From a candidate division CSSED10-310 bacterium (GTDB taxonomy: Bacteria > CSSED10-310), in the NCBI GenBank assembly GCA_016931515.1, contig JAFGEQ010000009.1, positions 62,001 to 126,000 of the forward strand: a DNA stretch of 64,000 nucleotides. The letters run 5' to 3'. Positions 1 through 9,230 of this stretch are shown piece after piece; the stretch's first letter is position 1; each line of letters starts with the position of its first letter. The position numbers were made by a program, and so were the translations under genes. Under the pieces are notes generated by a model that saw only the letters and a program-made list of their open reading frames with translations, was not told the DNA's origin and searched no databases.

Positions 1-1117
1 GGATGGTCTGAGCATGCACGACAATCTGATCATTCCATCGTATCTGGACGTTACCGGCAGCACTGATCGACCCGTTTTTGTAATCCACTTCCGCTTTGTC
101 GGCATGAATCAGAGCTTTTCCCAGCCGAATCTCCACATCACCTTCATAGTGAACCGTCTGCAAGTCGGGTTTCTCGCTTGCTGTCCAGGCAGAGATCGTC
201 GGTTTGTCGAGAAGCTTGCTTGAATCTGTAAACCGGTCGATCTGAGTCTGCAACCGCTGGCGTGTCATGTCGGAAAAACTATATTTTACCTGTAGAATCC
301 GGTATGCATTGACGGCACGCTGCAAATCGCCTAATTCCTCATACAGACGAGCAATGTTTTCCTGAGCGTATTCACTCGCCGGACTGCCTGAAAACTGCAC
401 TGTCACTTCCCTGTATAATTGCATTGCTTCCGATAGATTGCCCAGTTCCCAGTACAATTTTGCTTTAAGGAGTAGAGTATCACAGATGATATCGGAACCC
501 CAGAATCGTCGGGTGACAATATCCAGATGATCCATGGCGGCACGGATATTTCTCTTTGGATTCAGTGCATTGGCATAGATCAGAGCGATCTCGTAATGGA
601 TCGAAGCTGTTTCTTCAAAACTCCCTGAGCGCTCGATGACATTCTGCACATTCTGATCGGCATACTGCTGATAACCCAGTCCTACTTTCACTCGAGCCGC
701 TCCCATAAACGCATCTGCGATTCTTGGACTTCGGGGATAACGGGATAATACTGTCTCATACAGAACAAGTGCCTCCCCAAAGTGCTCCTTTCCCTGGCGC
801 TCTCTCAGCTTTGCCAGTTCCAGGTAAGCCTCATCCGCCACGTCACTTCCGGGATAGTCACCGACCAGTTGCCAGAGCGCTTTTAATGCCATATCGAAGT
901 TACCTATCTGCTGATAGCAGAGGGCGGAGTAGTACATTGTACGCGGGACGTCTTCATCAAACATCGGGTCTGTCAATGCCTGGGAATAGAACCGCAGCGC
1001 TTCACTGTAACGACCTTCCAGATGAAGTGCACATCCCTTCTCAACAGGTGAAACGCTCCAGACTCCATCGATGGGAATTACGAATGGTATCAGTAGATAA
1101 AAAATTATCCGTTTCAT
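1..1117 (-). CDS. TPR protein with C-terminal OstA/LptA-like domain (3' partial)
   Basis: The reading frame opens at the ATG ending at 1117 and is still open at base 1, so the C-terminus lies outside the window. The first ~21 residues (MKRIIFYLLIPFVIP...) look like a signal peptide. Residues ~25-310 are a run of tetratricopeptide-like helical pairs (for example LEGRYSEALRFYSQAL and LGNLSEAMQLYREVTVQF). After residue ~320 comes a beta-type segment, VHYEGDVEIRLGKALIHADK, then SISAAGNVQIRW, which resembles the OstA/LptA repeat used in lipopolysaccharide transport. The start overlaps the anti-sigma stop as ATGA, so translation is probably coupled. It is likely a periplasmic or outer-membrane assembly protein controlled by the sigma/anti-sigma pair. 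The TPR part is clear. The OstA assignment rests on a short visible stretch. Confidence 0.75.
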   Translation of the reverse strand, partial: MKRIIFYLLIPFVIPIDGVWSVSPVEKGCALHLEGRYSEALRFYSQALTDPMFDEDVPRTMYYSALCYQQIGNFDMALKALWQLVGDYPGSDVADEAYLELAKLRERQGKEHFGEALVLYETVLSRYPRSPRIADAFMGAARVKVGLGYQQYADQNVQNVIERSGSFEETASIHYEIALIYANALNPKRNIRAAMDHLDIVTRRFWGSDIICDTLLLKAKLYWELGNLSEAMQLYREVTVQFSGSPASEYAQENIARLYEELGDLQRAVNAYRILQVKYSFSDMTRQRLQTQIDRFTDSSKLLDKPTISAWTASEKPDLQTVHYEGDVEIRLGKALIHADKAEVDYKNGSISAAGNVQIRWNDQIVVHAQTI

Positions 1118-1716
1118 GGATGTACCTTCCCTTCTCCGGTAGATGGTTCCATGGTTGAGTCAAATTCCAACACATGTGTCACACGTCCCGGACTGTCGAT
1201 TTCTTCAACGGGTGTTCCTGCGAACGCTGATGGATGCGAACGATTTCCCGCGCCGGACAGTTCCGGATCATACCACCGCGTTTCCATCGGATCCTCCAGA
1301 GGCATATCGCCAAGCCATGTATATCCGGGTCCCGAAAACCGTCCGATATTGTGTTGATCCATGTTGGAATCAAAAGGTATTACCAGCATACTGATCAGTC
1401 CAATACCCAACAGAACCGCGATAATCATAAGCCATTTCGTTCGTGTTTCCTTCAAACGATTGGTCTCCGGTCGGCTATCTGCCGTTTCCTGACGGTCAAT
1501 TGCATCCAGTTTTTTCAATACGTCATCAACAACGCTTGCGGTTGGGAGCATGACATCGGCTGTCTTTAAGAACCTGGTCACCGATCGTTGCTTCTCCATC
1601 ACCTTCCTGCACTCGGAACATGACTCGAGATGCTTGTCGATCATTTCTTTCAAGATATGATCGAGACTGCCGGATTGATAATCGTCAATGTGCTTAAGAA
1701 TCTGTTTACAGTTCAT
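1114..1716 (-). CDS. Anti-sigma factor, zinc-finger (zf-HC2) membrane protein
   Basis: 200 residues. The N-terminus carries the anti-sigma zinc-binding pattern: His29, Cys33 and Cys36 in HLESCSECRKV (HX3CX2C). One transmembrane helix lies at about residues 95-114 (LMIIAVLLGIGLISMLVIPF), followed by an extracytoplasmic tail of ~85 residues rich in Gly, Pro and charged residues, with no recognised domain. This matches RsiW/RseA-type anti-sigma factors, which hold an ECF sigma factor at the inner membrane until a signal triggers release. It overlaps the upstream sigma gene by 11 bases and the downstream TPR/OstA gene by four. The signal sensed is unknown; the envelope target next door suggests envelope stress. 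Confidence 0.85.
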   Translation of the reverse strand: MNCKQILKHIDDYQSGSLDHILKEMIDKHLESCSECRKVMEKQRSVTRFLKTADVMLPTASVVDDVLKKLDAIDRQETADSRPETNRLKETRTKWLMIIAVLLGIGLISMLVIPFDSNMDQHNIGRFSGPGYTWLGDMPLEDPMETRWYDPELSGAGNRSHPSAFAGTPVEEIDSPGRVTHVLEFDSTMEPSTGEGKVHP

Positions 1717-2287
1717 GTTGCTCCATCCATTCTCTGACTTTCTGTCGTGCCCGATGCATCCTGGATTTTACCGTTCCCATCGAGCAGCCCATAATCTGAG
1801 CGACCCGTTCATAAGAGAGTTCCTGGTATTCCAATAGAATCAAGATCGTTCGCTGATCTTCGGGCAAATCTTCCAACGCTTTCTGAACAAGCAGCTGTTG
1901 TTCTTTGCGAGCGAGGACCTGCTCCGGATCGGGATCGTCCATCGCCAATTGCAAACTGCTGTTCTCGTTCATCTGATCGAGACTGTCCGCTTTACGGATC
2001 TCCCGCTTCTGCGCTTCATTGATAATCAAGTTCCGCGCAACCTGGTAAATATACGTTGAGAATTTTGCTCGAGGCTCATATCGATAGGCCGCCTTGTAAA
2101 TACGCAGGAATGTATCCATCACCAGATCCCGTGCGCCATCCTCATCGCCAAGTTGACGCAAAAAAAATACAGTCAACTGGCGTTCATAACGCCTCAGCAG
2201 TTCGCCGAATGCGTCATGATTCCCGTCTTTTACCTGAAGCATCAACGCTTCATCAGACAGATCTGTTACCGATATTGAATCACTCAT
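1706..2287 (-). CDS. ECF RNA polymerase sigma factor (sigma-70 family)
   Basis: 193 residues. Region 2 spans ~20-95, with the core-binding and -10 recognition helices (GARDLVMDTFLRIYKAAYRY, then FSTYIYQVARNLIINE). Region 4 spans ~125-180 (LPEDQRTILILLEYQELSYE, then the helix-turn-helix MGCSMGTVKSRMHRARQKV). The lack of region 3 and the length are normal for extracytoplasmic-function sigma factors. It directs RNA polymerase to a small regulon and is presumably held by the anti-sigma factor encoded immediately downstream. The ATG start (TCACTCAT on the plus strand) is unambiguous. Promoter elements in the 128-base upstream gap are not convincing by eye. Confidence 0.93.
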   Translation of the reverse strand: MSDSISVTDLSDEALMLQVKDGNHDAFGELLRRYERQLTVFFLRQLGDEDGARDLVMDTFLRIYKAAYRYEPRAKFSTYIYQVARNLIINEAQKREIRKADSLDQMNENSSLQLAMDDPDPEQVLARKEQQLLVQKALEDLPEDQRTILILLEYQELSYERVAQIMGCSMGTVKSRMHRARQKVREWMEQHEL

Positions 2288-2415
2288 TGTGTTCGCGCCG
2301 CTCTGTCAACACTCCTGTGGCATACACGTCGTCGGTCCAGTTATACACCCTGGACAGGATATATTACAAAGCACTCAACCCGCGAACTGGAGCAATTTCA
2401 GGCTATGAAAATTCG

Positions 2416-4557
2416 TCAGACGCCTTTTTCCTGCTTTTTAAATTGGAGCTGATAGAGTTTGTAATAAATTCCTTGTTTTGCGAGGAGCGTCTGATGATTT
2501 CCAGTCTCGCATACCAGTCCTTTATGAAGAACAACAATTTTATCCGCTTTTTTGATCGTTGATAGGCGATGTGCAACAACCAGCGCGGTTCGATTCCGCA
2601 ATAATGTGTCCAGACCTTTCTGAATCCACGATTCGGTTTCGGAATCGATATTGGCAGTCGCTTCATCCAAAATAAGCAAAGATGGATCCAGGGCAAGTGC
2701 CCGGGCGAAGGCCAAAAGCTGGCGCTGCCCCTGGCTGAGTGTCGCTCCTCCCTCCTTTACAACATGATCATAGCCGCAATCCAGCCGTTCAATGAACTTG
2801 TGAGCATTCACCTGATTGGCGACTTTCAGAATCGTCTCATCTGTTATGGCCTGATTGTTTAACCGGATATTCCGACGAATATCTCCCGCAAACAAAAACA
2901 CATCCTGAAGAACAATCGCCATCTTGCGACGGATGAATCGTCGATCATAGTTTTCGATATTCCGACCATCGATCAGAATCTGGCCCTTCTGGATTGTGTA
3001 AAAACGAGTCAGAAGGTTGATGATCGTTGTCTTCCCGCTTCCGGTGGCTCCCACAAACGCAATCGTTTCACCCGCTTTCACCGAAAAACTGACATCTCGT
3101 AAAACCCATTCCTCGTCATTGTATGCAAACCACACTTCCTGAAACTCGATATCTCCACGGAGATCTCCCTCTGAGATCAATCTGGTGTGATCGTCCAGGG
3201 AATCTTCCTCCTCGACATCCATGATCTGGAAAATTCTTTCCGACGACGCCATTGCCGACTGCATGATATTAAATTTCTCAGCAATATCCCTGACCGGCCC
3301 GAAAAACATCGAAAGGTAACTGAGAAATGCCACCAGTGTACCCAGTGTGATCGACTGCTGAACAACCTGCCCGCCGCCGTAATACAAAATCAGGGCTATT
3401 CCAAGATTTTCCAGGAAAACGACAAACGGCGAAAACAACGACTGTGTCACCAGCTCCCGCATGTTTGCCACGTACGCCTGCCTGTTGATATCCATGAACT
3501 TCTGAAAATGCAATGTTTCTCGTGCAAACGCCTGAATAATTTTTATCCCGCTGAGATGCTCGGCGATTGTCGCATTGATCAAGGCGATCTTCTTTCGAAC
3601 CTCCCGATAGGCATCACGCATCTTCCTCTTGAAAAACCATGTCACGGCAATCATCGGCGGCAAGATGCAAAAAGTTACCAGAGCCAGCCGGGGAGCAAGT
3701 TTCAGCATGACGATGATGATCCCAGCCAGCATCAGGAGATTTTTCAGCATCTCCACAAGGATGGATGTAAATACTTCGTTAAGAACATTGACATCGTTGG
3801 TGACCCGGGTGACAAGTCTGCCTGTCGGCTGATTATTGAAGAAGCGGATATGGAGTCTCTGGATATGATTGAACAATTCCAGTCGGATATCGAACATGAT
3901 CTTCTGACCGACCCATGCCATGACATACACCTGGAAGAACATGATGCCGAGAGAGATGACTAGTATCCCGAGATATACCAGGGCAATATCCCGGACACCC
4001 ATCCGATCCGGTTTTCTAATGAGGCGTTTCAAATCCTCAGGGAGATGTGACAAATCCGTCGACTCCACATAATACCGATCGGTTACTTTGGCCGGAATCG
4101 CTTCGATAAGCCCTGAATTCAGCCCGGACTGCAGTCTGGATCGGACCGGCTCGTCATATCGCGCCAGATCCAGACGATAATAATTCCCCGAAAGAATCGC
4201 TCCCAGATTCTCCAGACGCACGGCATCAGCAGGATCCATCACACCATCCCGGATCACATATCGAATATCGGAAACAGCAATCAAGCGATCCTTATACCTG
4301 CCAACGAAATCCGTTCGCTCATCATCTGACAGAGGTGACAGATCGAGTAATCTGTCTTTAACCACGATATAGGAATCGATCCCGATCTTGGAGAGGTAAG
4401 GCAACAGAATCTGACTCGCGGACATCAATGCGGCCATCAGCAGGGCCAGGAGCAGCCATCCGCTGTAAGGACGAGCATAGCGGAACAAACGGCGCATGAT
4501 CCGGGAGTCATATACTTTTCCAAGATCGTCTTCGCGTGACAGGTAATCAAGAGTCAT
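2416..4557 (-). CDS. ABC exporter half-transporter, subunit with catalytic Glu and large extracytoplasmic insert
   Basis: 713 residues: a fused type IV ABC exporter half. TM1 is at ~34-55. It is followed by about 120 charged, soluble residues (~68-190) before TM2 (~193-215); normal exporters have only a short loop here. The nucleotide-binding domain has Walker A GATGSGKTT, signature LSQGQ and Walker B LLILDEATANID with the catalytic Glu. It overlaps the next subunit by ATGA. The intact catalytic Glu here and the Asp in the partner fit heterodimeric exporters such as TM287/288 or BmrCD, with one consensus and one degenerate ATP site. The substrate is unknown; lipid or drug export are the usual roles for this class. 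Confidence 0.93.
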   Translation of the reverse strand: MTLDYLSREDDLGKVYDSRIMRRLFRYARPYSGWLLLALLMAALMSASQILLPYLSKIGIDSYIVVKDRLLDLSPLSDDERTDFVGRYKDRLIAVSDIRYVIRDGVMDPADAVRLENLGAILSGNYYRLDLARYDEPVRSRLQSGLNSGLIEAIPAKVTDRYYVESTDLSHLPEDLKRLIRKPDRMGVRDIALVYLGILVISLGIMFFQVYVMAWVGQKIMFDIRLELFNHIQRLHIRFFNNQPTGRLVTRVTNDVNVLNEVFTSILVEMLKNLLMLAGIIIVMLKLAPRLALVTFCILPPMIAVTWFFKRKMRDAYREVRKKIALINATIAEHLSGIKIIQAFARETLHFQKFMDINRQAYVANMRELVTQSLFSPFVVFLENLGIALILYYGGGQVVQQSITLGTLVAFLSYLSMFFGPVRDIAEKFNIMQSAMASSERIFQIMDVEEEDSLDDHTRLISEGDLRGDIEFQEVWFAYNDEEWVLRDVSFSVKAGETIAFVGATGSGKTTIINLLTRFYTIQKGQILIDGRNIENYDRRFIRRKMAIVLQDVFLFAGDIRRNIRLNNQAITDETILKVANQVNAHKFIERLDCGYDHVVKEGGATLSQGQRQLLAFARALALDPSLLILDEATANIDSETESWIQKGLDTLLRNRTALVVAHRLSTIKKADKIVVLHKGLVCETGNHQTLLAKQGIYYKLYQLQFKKQEKGV

Positions 4558-6365
4558 GACAGATCGTTTAAATCCCCGCTGTTCTCGGGAGACTCAGCAT
4601 CCTGGAGTTGAAGCATTGATAACTCCGTGACTTGCTCAAGCTCTTCGACCAGCCGTTGATGTTCGAAAATTTCTCGATAGCGTCCCTTCATCGCAACGAG
4701 TTGCGAGTGAGTTCCCTGTTCGATGATTGATCCTTCCTCAATAAAAACTATCCAGTCCGCTTCACGGGCTGTTGAAACCCGGTGGGAAATCAATATGACA
4801 GTTCGATCAGATGCTGTGCGTCGGATGTTTTCAACTATTGCCTCTTCAGTTTCGGTATCGACCGCTGACAACGCATCGTCGAAGATCAAGATTGGTGCAT
4901 CGGCGGCTAATGCCCGGGCAATAGCCACTCTTTGTTTTTGACCTCCGGACAGAGTAACCCCCCGTTCCCCGACAAGCGTTTCAAACCGATCTGGAAAATG
5001 GTCGACATCCTCATAGATTCTGGCCATATGTGCCAGAGTCTCTACCTGGTCCTCCGGCAAATCCTTTCCGAACCGTATGTTGTTGCTGATGGAATCCGAG
5101 AAAAGAAATGTCTGCTGGGGTACATGGGCAATCTGTTCACGAAGTGATTCGAGTGTTATCGAACGGATATCCCGTCCGTCAATGAATACTGTTCCGGGGG
5201 GTGGATCATATAGTCTGGAGATCAGGTTTACGAGTGTCGTTTTGGAGGATCCGGTCGGGCCCATAACAGCCAGCCATTGCCCTTTCGGGATTTTTAATGA
5301 GACATCTCTCAGCACAGGTTTGTGGTTGTTGTATGAGAACGACAGGTGCCGAAATTCAATCTCACCCATTATCTCCACGGATTCCGCTCCGGGTTCATTC
5401 CGGATTTCAGGTTTCAGATTCAGGATGGCATAGATGCGATCCAGAGATGCCCGGCCACGCTGATAAATGTTAACCACCCATCCGACAGCGATCATCGGCC
5501 ACACGAGGATACCCAGGTAGCTGTTGAAGGCAACAAAATCGCCGATAGTCATCCGACCGTCAATCACCCGGCCGCCGCCGGCAAACAGGATGATAACACC
5601 ACACAATCCGCCGATCGTCCAGATAAGAGGATGTAACAGGCCCCATACTTTGACCAGCCGCATGTTGTCATCAATATAAGTCTGGTTGATCAATTTGAAA
5701 TTGGAGCATTCCTGGTTCTCCTGAACATATGATTTGACAACCCGGATGCCTGCGAATGTTTCCTGGGCTTTCTCCGAAATATCCGAGAAACGGGCCTGGA
5801 CATCCCGGAAACGGGTATGCATGAGCGGTCCCAGTCTCAAGACGATAAACGTAATAACCGGCAACGGAATGAGCACGAATCCCGTCAGTCCTGGATTAAT
5901 AGTGAACATCATGACCAGGGATGCCACCATCAGCAGACCGGAATCCAGGGTGGCGATTACAGCCATGCCGCACATCATCCGAATCGCTTCGAGATCATTG
6001 GTTGCATGTGCCATCAAGTCTCCAACCGATGTTCTGTCGTAATAGGAATATGGCAATGCCTGTAGATGTTTATAGAAACTATTACGCAGATCCATTTCAA
6101 TTCTGCGTGAAATGCCGATGATAAAATAGCGCCACATAAAACGACTCAAGCCGATTCCGATAGAGATCAACAGGATGTGAAAACCATTCCAGAGAATTTT
6201 CCGGTAATCTTCCGGGTGATTGGTCAGCAGGTCGATCGAGCCCCTGACGATCCAGGGTATTATGATCTGCAGACCGTCTACCAGAAGCAGACCGATGATA
6301 CCCAGGAAGAAGTTCCGTCGGTAACGTTTAAAGTAGTTGATGATGATATGGAAGGATTCGCTCAC
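4554..6365 (-). CDS. ABC exporter half-transporter, degenerate-site subunit
   Basis: 603 residues starting at GTG (GTGAGCGAATCC) behind AGGA. Six transmembrane helices occupy ~1-310. The nucleotide-binding domain follows, with signature LSGGQ and Walker B ILIFDDALSAVD, where Asp replaces the catalytic Glu. Walker A reads GPTGSSKTT: the Gly before the invariant Lys is Ser (TCC codon, checked on the DNA). The C-terminus has ~40 extra Glu-rich residues. It is coupled by ATGA to the 713-residue subunit, so the two almost certainly form one heterodimer. The Asp substitution is typical of the low-activity site in such pairs. The Walker A Ser is less usual. Confidence 0.93.
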   Translation of the reverse strand: MSESFHIIINYFKRYRRNFFLGIIGLLLVDGLQIIIPWIVRGSIDLLTNHPEDYRKILWNGFHILLISIGIGLSRFMWRYFIIGISRRIEMDLRNSFYKHLQALPYSYYDRTSVGDLMAHATNDLEAIRMMCGMAVIATLDSGLLMVASLVMMFTINPGLTGFVLIPLPVITFIVLRLGPLMHTRFRDVQARFSDISEKAQETFAGIRVVKSYVQENQECSNFKLINQTYIDDNMRLVKVWGLLHPLIWTIGGLCGVIILFAGGGRVIDGRMTIGDFVAFNSYLGILVWPMIAVGWVVNIYQRGRASLDRIYAILNLKPEIRNEPGAESVEIMGEIEFRHLSFSYNNHKPVLRDVSLKIPKGQWLAVMGPTGSSKTTLVNLISRLYDPPPGTVFIDGRDIRSITLESLREQIAHVPQQTFLFSDSISNNIRFGKDLPEDQVETLAHMARIYEDVDHFPDRFETLVGERGVTLSGGQKQRVAIARALAADAPILIFDDALSAVDTETEEAIVENIRRTASDRTVILISHRVSTAREADWIVFIEEGSIIEQGTHSQLVAMKGRYREIFEHQRLVEELEQVTELSMLQLQDAESPENSGDLNDLS

Positions 6366-6396
6366 GAATGAATTCCTGTTTCCCTGATCCGGATTT

Positions 6397-7458
6397 CTAC
6401 ACTGACAACATTACCTGCCTGAACGCGTTTTCAGCAAGTGATACCACGTTCTCCGGCAAATCGAGATGGAAAACGACGCGGATGCGTCTTTCCCGAACCG
6501 AAAACACCTTCACACCTTGTTCATCCAATCGCCGCTGCAGTTCATCCGCCCCAAATGGAACATCGTTTTCCAGATCGATCATCAGGATGTTGGTATCAAC
6601 CGTTTCGGGTGTGATCAAGCCGGGAATGGCGCGCAATCGCCGGCCCAAATCGGATGCCCGTCTATGGTCAACAGCAAGCCGGTCGATATGATGCTGAAGC
6701 GCATACAGGCCCGCAGCAGCGATAATACCTGCCTGCCGCATACCCCCGCCGAGAGCCTTGCGGGGGCGGCGGCACCGGTCAATAAACACTGTGGAGCCCA
6801 GAAGAAGGGATCCTACGGGTGCTCCAAGTCCTTTTGAAAGACAAAGGGAAAATGAATCGCACACCCGGCTCCATCGATCCAGAGGGATACCCGTTGCCAC
6901 AGCGGCATTGACCAGACGCGCGCCATCGACATGCATCGGGATATCATACTGTTCCCCCAATCGATGCAGACGTTCCATCTTGTCATAACCGATTATCTTG
7001 CCACCTCCCCTGTTGTGAGTGTTTTCAATCCACAACAAACGGGTCAGTGGAAAATGAGGATCATGTCGAGGTCTGATTCTGCGCTGGAAATCCATCACAT
7101 CAAAATCACCGTCCGCGCCCGGAACAGGATGAAGCTGAACACCGCTGAGGCCTGCGGCGCTGCCGGCCTCGTAGAAGAAAACATGAGTTTCCGGAGCAAT
7201 CAGGGCTTCATCACCGTTCCTGCACCACGTTCGGATGGCGATCTGGTTGGCCATCGTTCCGGACGGGACAAACAGAGCGGATTCAACGCCACACAGATGT
7301 GCTGCATAGTCCTGTAGCAAGTTAACGGTCGGATCCTCGCCCAGGACATCATCACCCACCGGTGCCGAAAACATGGCATCACGCATTTCCTGCGTCGGGC
7401 GAGTGACTGTATCGCTGCGAAGATCGAGAACCGGCACGCCTTTGTCAGGCGTTTTCAT
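6397..7458 (-). CDS. ltaE: Low-specificity L-threonine aldolase
   Basis: 353 residues, the usual length for this PLP-dependent fold-type I enzyme, which cleaves L-threonine or L-allo-threonine to glycine and acetaldehyde. The N-terminus [15 protein letters not shown] is diagnostic. The active-site stretch [10 protein letters not shown] lies at ~176-185, and the PLP lysine is Lys209 in [14 protein letters not shown]. The start overlaps the stop of the upstream lipoprotein gene (ATGA), and the gene ends 31 bases before the ABC exporter start, so it probably sits in the same transcript. Its position beside an exporter and a lipoprotein gives no metabolic clue. The SHMT-like gene at 51685 also makes glycine but is far away. 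Confidence 0.93.
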   Translation of the reverse strand: MKTPDKGVPVLDLRSDTVTRPTQEMRDAMFSAPVGDDVLGEDPTVNLLQDYAAHLCGVESALFVPSGTMANQIAIRTWCRNGDEALIAPETHVFFYEAGSAAGLSGVQLHPVPGADGDFDVMDFQRRIRPRHDPHFPLTRLLWIENTHNRGGGKIIGYDKMERLHRLGEQYDIPMHVDGARLVNAAVATGIPLDRWSRVCDSFSLCLSKGLGAPVGSLLLGSTVFIDRCRRPRKALGGGMRQAGIIAAAGLYALQHHIDRLAVDHRRASDLGRRLRAIPGLITPETVDTNILMIDLENDVPFGADELQRRLDEQGVKVFSVRERRIRVVFHLDLPENVVSLAENAFRQVMLSV

Positions 7459-8102
7459 TCAACGAACTCCATCACAATCGTCATAGTAGGATCTTCGATA
7501 CCCCATGAAATAACGAAATCACGAATCTGATCTTGATATCCGATCGCTGCGATACGAAGCTGCATCTGGATAATTTCATCCTCGTAAATTCGGGGTAGCG
7601 TGAAGGATAAATAGCCATCCTCACTCGTTGTTTTTGTCTCGAGATAAAAAAAGTAATCATAGATGCTCTTTTTAAGCTCATACAAGTCGAGGACCGCCTG
7701 GTTGACCGGATCACCGTTACCATTCAAAACGGTAACATGAAGAGTTGTATCCAAATAGAGTGTGTTTTGCCCGACTTCAAAATCGAGTTCAACGGTATCG
7801 TCCCGAATAACATCGGTGTATTTTTCAACTGCTGAATAGCGGGGATGATAAATCTGGACAAGGTTCGGTCCCCATCGGACATCGGACAAACGGTACCGGC
7901 CTTCCTCATCCGTCAGGCCACTCACTGCGTAACTGTTTTTCAATGATGTTGCCTTGACCAGTACCCCTGGAATCGGCAATTCTGTATCGCTGTCGGAGAT
8001 CGTTCCACGGATTACACCTGTCCATGGCCGATCACAACCTTGCATTAGAATAAGGGTTATCACAGCGAGTACGGAGATAATTGGAATGTGTCTTTTTTTC
8101 AT
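7455..8102 (-). CDS. Lipoprotein with carboxypeptidase-regulatory-like (CarboxypepD_reg) fold
   Basis: About 215 residues from the ATG at 8102 ([14 protein letters not shown]); an in-frame ATG six codons upstream is less suited to a signal peptide. The lipobox LILMQGC gives a lipidated Cys near residue 22. Next comes a beta-sandwich of the carboxypeptidase-regulatory type ([20 protein letters not shown], then [14 protein letters not shown]), and the C-terminal half is also beta-rich. Such domains are common in surface and periplasmic lipoproteins of diderms, as structural or ligand-binding modules rather than enzymes. It is coupled to ltaE by ATGA. Its specific role is unknown. Confidence 0.75.
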   Translation of the reverse strand: MKKRHIPIISVLAVITLILMQGCDRPWTGVIRGTISDSDTELPIPGVLVKATSLKNSYAVSGLTDEEGRYRLSDVRWGPNLVQIYHPRYSAVEKYTDVIRDDTVELDFEVGQNTLYLDTTLHVTVLNGNGDPVNQAVLDLYELKKSIYDYFFYLETKTTSEDGYLSFTLPRIYEDEIIQMQLRIAAIGYQDQIRDFVISWGIEDPTMTIVMEFVE

Positions 8103-8141
8103 GCAGCACCTCTTCTCCAATCGCCCATCCTAGATTCGCTC

Positions 8142-8170
8142 TTGTTAAGCTGTCAAGTCGTTGATAAAAT
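8142..8170 (+). promoter_or_regulatory. Candidate sigma-70 promoter of the purine nucleoside phosphorylase gene
   Basis: TTGTTA (8142-8147), a 17-base spacer, then TAAAAT (8165-8170). The expected start of transcription, about seven bases after the -10 box, falls on the ATG at 8177. No ribosome-binding site is visible before that ATG (GATAAAATCGCAGCATG), so a leaderless transcript is possible. Read by eye only. Confidence 0.45.
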
Positions 8171-8176
8171 CGCAGC

Positions 8177-9001
8177 ATGAATACAGTACGATACCAGGAT
8201 AAAATTGACCGTGCCGCGCAGTTTTTACAAGAGTTCATCACGATCGAGCCGAAATGGTGTGTCATTCTCGGTTCGGGACTGGGGGGATTGGGCGAGTATC
8301 TGGACGACCCGGTTGTACGGATTCCGTATGCCGAAATACCCGGTTTCCCGAGATCGGGTGTTCAGGGACATTCCGGGATTCTAATCGCCGGCGGATCGGG
8401 TGGAATTGGTGTTCTGGTTATGGAAGGGCGTTTTCACCGATATGAAGGCCACGATTGGTCAACACTTATTCTGCCCCTCAGGGTGTTGATAAGACTCAGC
8501 GTCTCACGATTTATTCTCACCAACGCTGCGGGAGGAATCCGTCCCGATCTGCTTCCTGGCGATCTGATGATGATCACGGATCATATCAATCTGATGGGAG
8601 GTAATCCGCTGACCGGACCGAATCTTTCGGCATTCGGACCCCGCTTTCCTGCTCTGACGGCATGTTATGATCACGAGATACAGGCGGTGATGAAAGAGGC
8701 GGCTGATCGGCATCAGGTCGAGTTGAAAGAGGGTGTCTACGCTGCGCTGGCCGGTCCGAATTATGAGACGGCTGCGGAGATCCGGATGCTAAAAATTCTT
8801 GGTGCTGATGCCGTTGGAATGAGTACTGTTCCGGAAGTAATCGCTATTCGTCATGCCTCAGCCAGAGTAATTGCTGTCAGCATGATAACCAATACAACCG
8901 GTGGCACGGACGTACCGACTCACGAAGAAGTCATGGAGATGGCTGAGAGAAAGAAGAGGTCCTTGCACCGCGTAATTCTCGATGTGATCGACCGAGCTTA
9001 A
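8177..9001 (+). CDS. punA: Purine nucleoside phosphorylase (trimeric PNP/MTAP family)
   Basis: 274 residues, the normal length. It splits purine nucleosides with phosphate into base and (deoxy)ribose-1-phosphate for purine salvage. Visible family motifs are the phosphate loop ILGSGLGGLGEYL (~30-42), HRYEGH (~87-92), LTNAAGGIRP (~114-123), AGPNYET with Glu197, and SMITNTTGG with Asn239. Glu and Asn at these places are the purine-binding pair of inosine/guanosine-specific PNPs, which argues against a pure methylthioadenosine phosphorylase. The gene diverges from the lipoprotein/ltaE operon and is followed after 13 bases by the DUF3006 gene. No Shine-Dalgarno sequence is visible before the start. 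Confidence 0.94.
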   Translation: MNTVRYQDKIDRAAQFLQEFITIEPKWCVILGSGLGGLGEYLDDPVVRIPYAEIPGFPRSGVQGHSGILIAGGSGGIGVLVMEGRFHRYEGHDWSTLILPLRVLIRLSVSRFILTNAAGGIRPDLLPGDLMMITDHINLMGGNPLTGPNLSAFGPRFPALTACYDHEIQAVMKEAADRHQVELKEGVYAALAGPNYETAAEIRMLKILGADAVGMSTVPEVIAIRHASARVIAVSMITNTTGGTDVPTHEEVMEMAERKKRSLHRVILDVIDRA

Positions 9002-9014
9002 TGGAGGTGATCTG

Positions 9015-9230
9015 ATGAAGAAATCGTTGTTGGTTGTCGAACGAATTGAAGGCAGTTGGGCTATTCTTGAGACGGGTGACGGGGACAGTTTTCAATTCCC
9101 AAAAAACCTGTTGCCCCAACCATTGAAAGAGGGCATGCATCTTCAGTTTTCCATTGAAATCGACTCGGCATCAGCGCAAGCGGCACAGGCGAACATGAAA
9201 TCGCTGCGCGATTCAATGAAACAAGGTTAG
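9015..9230 (+). CDS. DUF3006-family small protein
   Basis: 71 residues. It begins with a small beta-barrel-like segment (LLVVERIEGSWAILETGDG, then FPKNLLPQPLKEGMHL) that matches the pattern of DUF3006, a family of short proteins of unknown function in which a hydrophobic strand is followed by a V/E-RIEG turn. The ribosome-binding site GGAGGTGATC lies just upstream of the ATG and is nearly perfect. It follows punA on the same strand and probably shares its transcript. Its stop codon abuts the stop of the convergent histidine kinase (9230/9231), leaving no room for a separate terminator. Confidence 0.75.
   Translation: MKKSLLVVERIEGSWAILETGDGDSFQFPKNLLPQPLKEGMHLQFSIEIDSASAQAAQANMKSLRDSMKQG

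Noticed and set aside
2302-2310. TTGACA on the minus strand just before the sigma-factor start
   Set aside because: It lies only about 20 bases from the ATG and has no -10 box at the right distance, so it is not used as promoter evidence.
3187-3963. Long plus-strand open frame opposite the ABC exporter
   Set aside because: It is the antisense shadow of a clearly conserved transporter and has no ribosome-binding site or recognisable motif.
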